Assembly: GCA_937983475.1 (NCBI GenBank)
Contig: CALJZV010000612.1
Location: 1-7,253, forward strand
Length of the DNA stretch: 7,253 bases
Reading direction: 5' to 3'
Source: an uncultured Verrucomicrobiales bacterium
GTDB taxonomy: Bacteria; Verrucomicrobiota; Verrucomicrobiia; Limisphaerales; JACDHS01
Positions within the stretch are counted from its first letter, which is position 1. The number at the start of each line of letters is the position of its first letter. The position numbers and the translations under genes were made by a program. The notes beneath the pieces are model-generated. The model was not told where the DNA came from, did no database searches, and saw only the letters and a program-made list of their open reading frames with translations. This document shows positions 6,377-7,253 of this stretch, piece by piece.

Positions 6377-6404
6377 TTGACGCCACAATTAGTTGTGTGA
6401 TACC
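6377..6404 (+). promoter_or_regulatory. Candidate nrdR promoter with extended -10
   Basis: TTGACG (6377-6382), five of six bases of the -35 consensus, is followed after 16 bases by GATACC (6399-6404). The latter is a weak -10 helped by an upstream TG at 6396-6397 (TGn extended form). Transcription would begin around 6411, giving a leader of about 30 bases. The first NrdR-box-like palindrome lies over the spacer of this promoter and reaches the TG, as expected of a repressor site. The assignment rests on consensus matching only. Confidence 0.42.
6383..6398. promoter_or_regulatory. NrdR-box-like palindrome 1
   Basis: CCACAATTAGTTGTGT contains the perfect inverted repeat CACAA-N4-TTGTG (6384-6397). 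As I remember it, the NrdR box consensus is about ACACwATATaTwGTGT, and this site matches roughly 12 of 16 positions, including the outer CAC and GTG. It sits between the -35 and -10 of the candidate nrdR promoter, so binding would block transcription. It is paired with a second site 32 bp downstream. Confidence 0.55.
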
Positions 6405-6414
6405 AACTCTCCGG

Positions 6415-6430
6415 CCACATTTCAAAGTGG
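6415..6430. promoter_or_regulatory. NrdR-box-like palindrome 2
   Basis: CCACATTTCAAAGTGG is an imperfect 16-bp palindrome with CCAC and GTGG ends and an AT-rich centre, the outline of an NrdR box. It is weaker in the centre than the first site. Exactly 16 bp separate it from the end of site 1, giving a centre-to-centre distance of 32 bp, about three helical turns. That is the arrangement known for paired NrdR boxes. It lies just upstream of the nrdR ribosome site. Confidence 0.48.
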
Positions 6431-6440
6431 TCGAGGAATT

Positions 6441-6944
6441 ATGCGCTGTCCGAAGTGCGGCAACCAGGACGACAAGGTAATTGATTCACGCGCCTCGCGC
6501 GAGGGGATGACCATCCGAAGACGCCGCGAATGCCTTGCCTGCGGCCAGCGGTTTACCACCTACGAACACATCGAGCGCGAGCAATTGGTCGTCATCAAGC
6601 GCGACGGCCGCCGCGAAGAATTCTCCCGGGAGAAGCTGCTTTCGGGCATCCGCAGAGCCTGCCAGAAACGACCGGTCAGCCCGGAGACAATGGAGGACCT
6701 GGCCGAGAAAATTCACCAGGAAATTTCCGACGCCTACGAGGGCGAGGTTCCGGGCTTGGCGATTGGGGAGCGGGTGATGGAGGGTCTGCGCGAACTTGAC
6801 CCGGTGGCCTATGTTCGCTTTGCCAGTGTGTACCGCCGGTTCGAGGAGGCCGGCGATTTTGTGCAGGAAGTCAAAAAATTGGAAAGGAAACGCGATGATC
6901 CAGCTCAACCCAGATTGTTTGATTTTCCAGACGTCCGACGGTGA
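6441..6944 (+). CDS. nrdR: Transcriptional repressor NrdR
   Basis: NrdR binds ATP/dATP through an ATP-cone and represses ribonucleotide reductase genes when deoxynucleotides are plentiful. The 167-residue protein has an N-terminal zinc ribbon with Cys3, Cys6, Cys31 and Cys34 (MRCPKCG and CLACGQRF) and the family motif VIDSRASREGMTIRRRREC (13-31). FTTYEHIE follows, then an ATP-cone from about 49 to 139 ending in DPVAYVRFASVYRRFEEAGDF. The ATG at 6441 gives the canonical MRCPKCG start, with a GAGGA site at 6433-6437. A TTG at 6393 in the same frame would add 16 unrelated residues and is rejected. The C-terminal tail (residues 152-167) goes beyond the common length of about 150 and is encoded where the next gene overlaps. 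Two NrdR-box-like sites upstream suggest self-regulation. Confidence 0.96.
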   Translation: MRCPKCGNQDDKVIDSRASREGMTIRRRRECLACGQRFTTYEHIEREQLVVIKRDGRREEFSREKLLSGIRRACQKRPVSPETMEDLAEKIHQEISDAYEGEVPGLAIGERVMEGLRELDPVAYVRFASVYRRFEEAGDFVQEVKKLERKRDDPAQPRLFDFPDVRR

Positions 6945-7253
6945 AAACATCCCTTGTCCCGCCGAACTGGTCACCATCGAATTAATCGGCGACGCCGCCA
7001 ACCTTCTAGACCCGGAAATCATCCGGAACGCTTCCGCGGCGGTGCTCCATTATTTCCGTGACGAACTGGGCAAGAATTTTGTCACGGTGGCGGAATTTTC
7101 CCTGGCGCTGGAACGCGTGCTCCGCTCCTTCGGATTTGAAGTCAAGGCAGCCCAGGAAGCCACGCCGCCGCCGTCCCAAATTGAGGAAGCTGACCTGAGC
7201 CGGATCGCCTCCGAGTCAGGCAGGGGTTGCGAGCTGTTTTTCTTTCCTCATCT
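6895..7253 (+). CDS. Unrecognised protein overlapping nrdR, 3' end outside the window
   Basis: I do not recognise this gene. The frame is open from the ATG at 6895 to the window edge, giving 119 complete residues. The start has a good purine-rich site (GGAAAGGAAA, 6881-6890) and lies 50 bases inside the end of nrdR, so the two are probably cotranscribed and perhaps coupled. The visible part starts with a short strand-like region (NPDCLIFQTSDGENIP), followed by an acidic and hydrophobic, apparently helical section with HYFRDELGK and VAEFSLALERVLRSFGFEVK (about 22-84). A proline-rich linker (ATPPPSQ) comes next, then a second segment ending GRGCELFFFPH. There is no signal peptide or membrane segment. 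Codon use resembles its neighbours, which supports a real gene. A role linked to NrdR is only a guess from position. Confidence 0.72.
   Translation, partial: MIQLNPDCLIFQTSDGENIPCPAELVTIELIGDAANLLDPEIIRNASAAVLHYFRDELGKNFVTVAEFSLALERVLRSFGFEVKAAQEATPPPSQIEEADLSRIASESGRGCELFFFPH

Noticed and set aside
6393..6440. Upstream TTG start for nrdR
   Set aside because: NrdR proteins begin with the zinc-ribbon MxCPxC, which starts at the ATG at 6441. The region before it holds operator-like sites.

Overview
The window is a compact bacterial chromosomal segment with every gene on the + strand and about 400 bases of non-coding DNA in total. Protein-level features, the gene order pgk-tpiA-secG, patchy use of Shine-Dalgarno sites, fairly high GC and two intergenic sequences that look like dispersed repeats together suggest a Verrucomicrobiota (or wider PVC-group) genome. 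This assignment is inferred from reading alone and is only moderately secure.

Layout: 1-300 holds no gene. It carries two repeat-like elements (about 1-52 and 71-108) and a candidate promoter (194-221). Then follow pgk (301-1554), tpiA (1591-2355) and secG (2370-2762), tightly spaced and presumably one transcript that pairs two glycolytic enzymes with a subunit of the Sec translocon. A strong intrinsic-terminator-like hairpin with eight T lies at 2792-2835. It sits inside the first codons of the next gene, an oligopeptide-binding lipoprotein (oppA type, 2781-4454). That gene is followed almost without gaps by the permeases oppB (4458-5372) and oppC (5365-6324). No ATPase gene (oppD/oppF) accompanies them.

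After a 116-base gap comes nrdR (6441-6944), the repressor of ribonucleotide reductase genes. The gap contains a candidate promoter and two 16-bp imperfect palindromes resembling NrdR boxes, with exactly 16 bp between them. The last gene starts at 6895 inside the end of nrdR, runs off the window at 7253, and encodes a protein I do not recognise.

Functionally, most of the window is core metabolism and transport. I do not see a novel defence or mobile system. The points most worth a second look are the paired NrdR-box-like sites, the terminator embedded in the oppA start, and the unknown gene overlapping nrdR.
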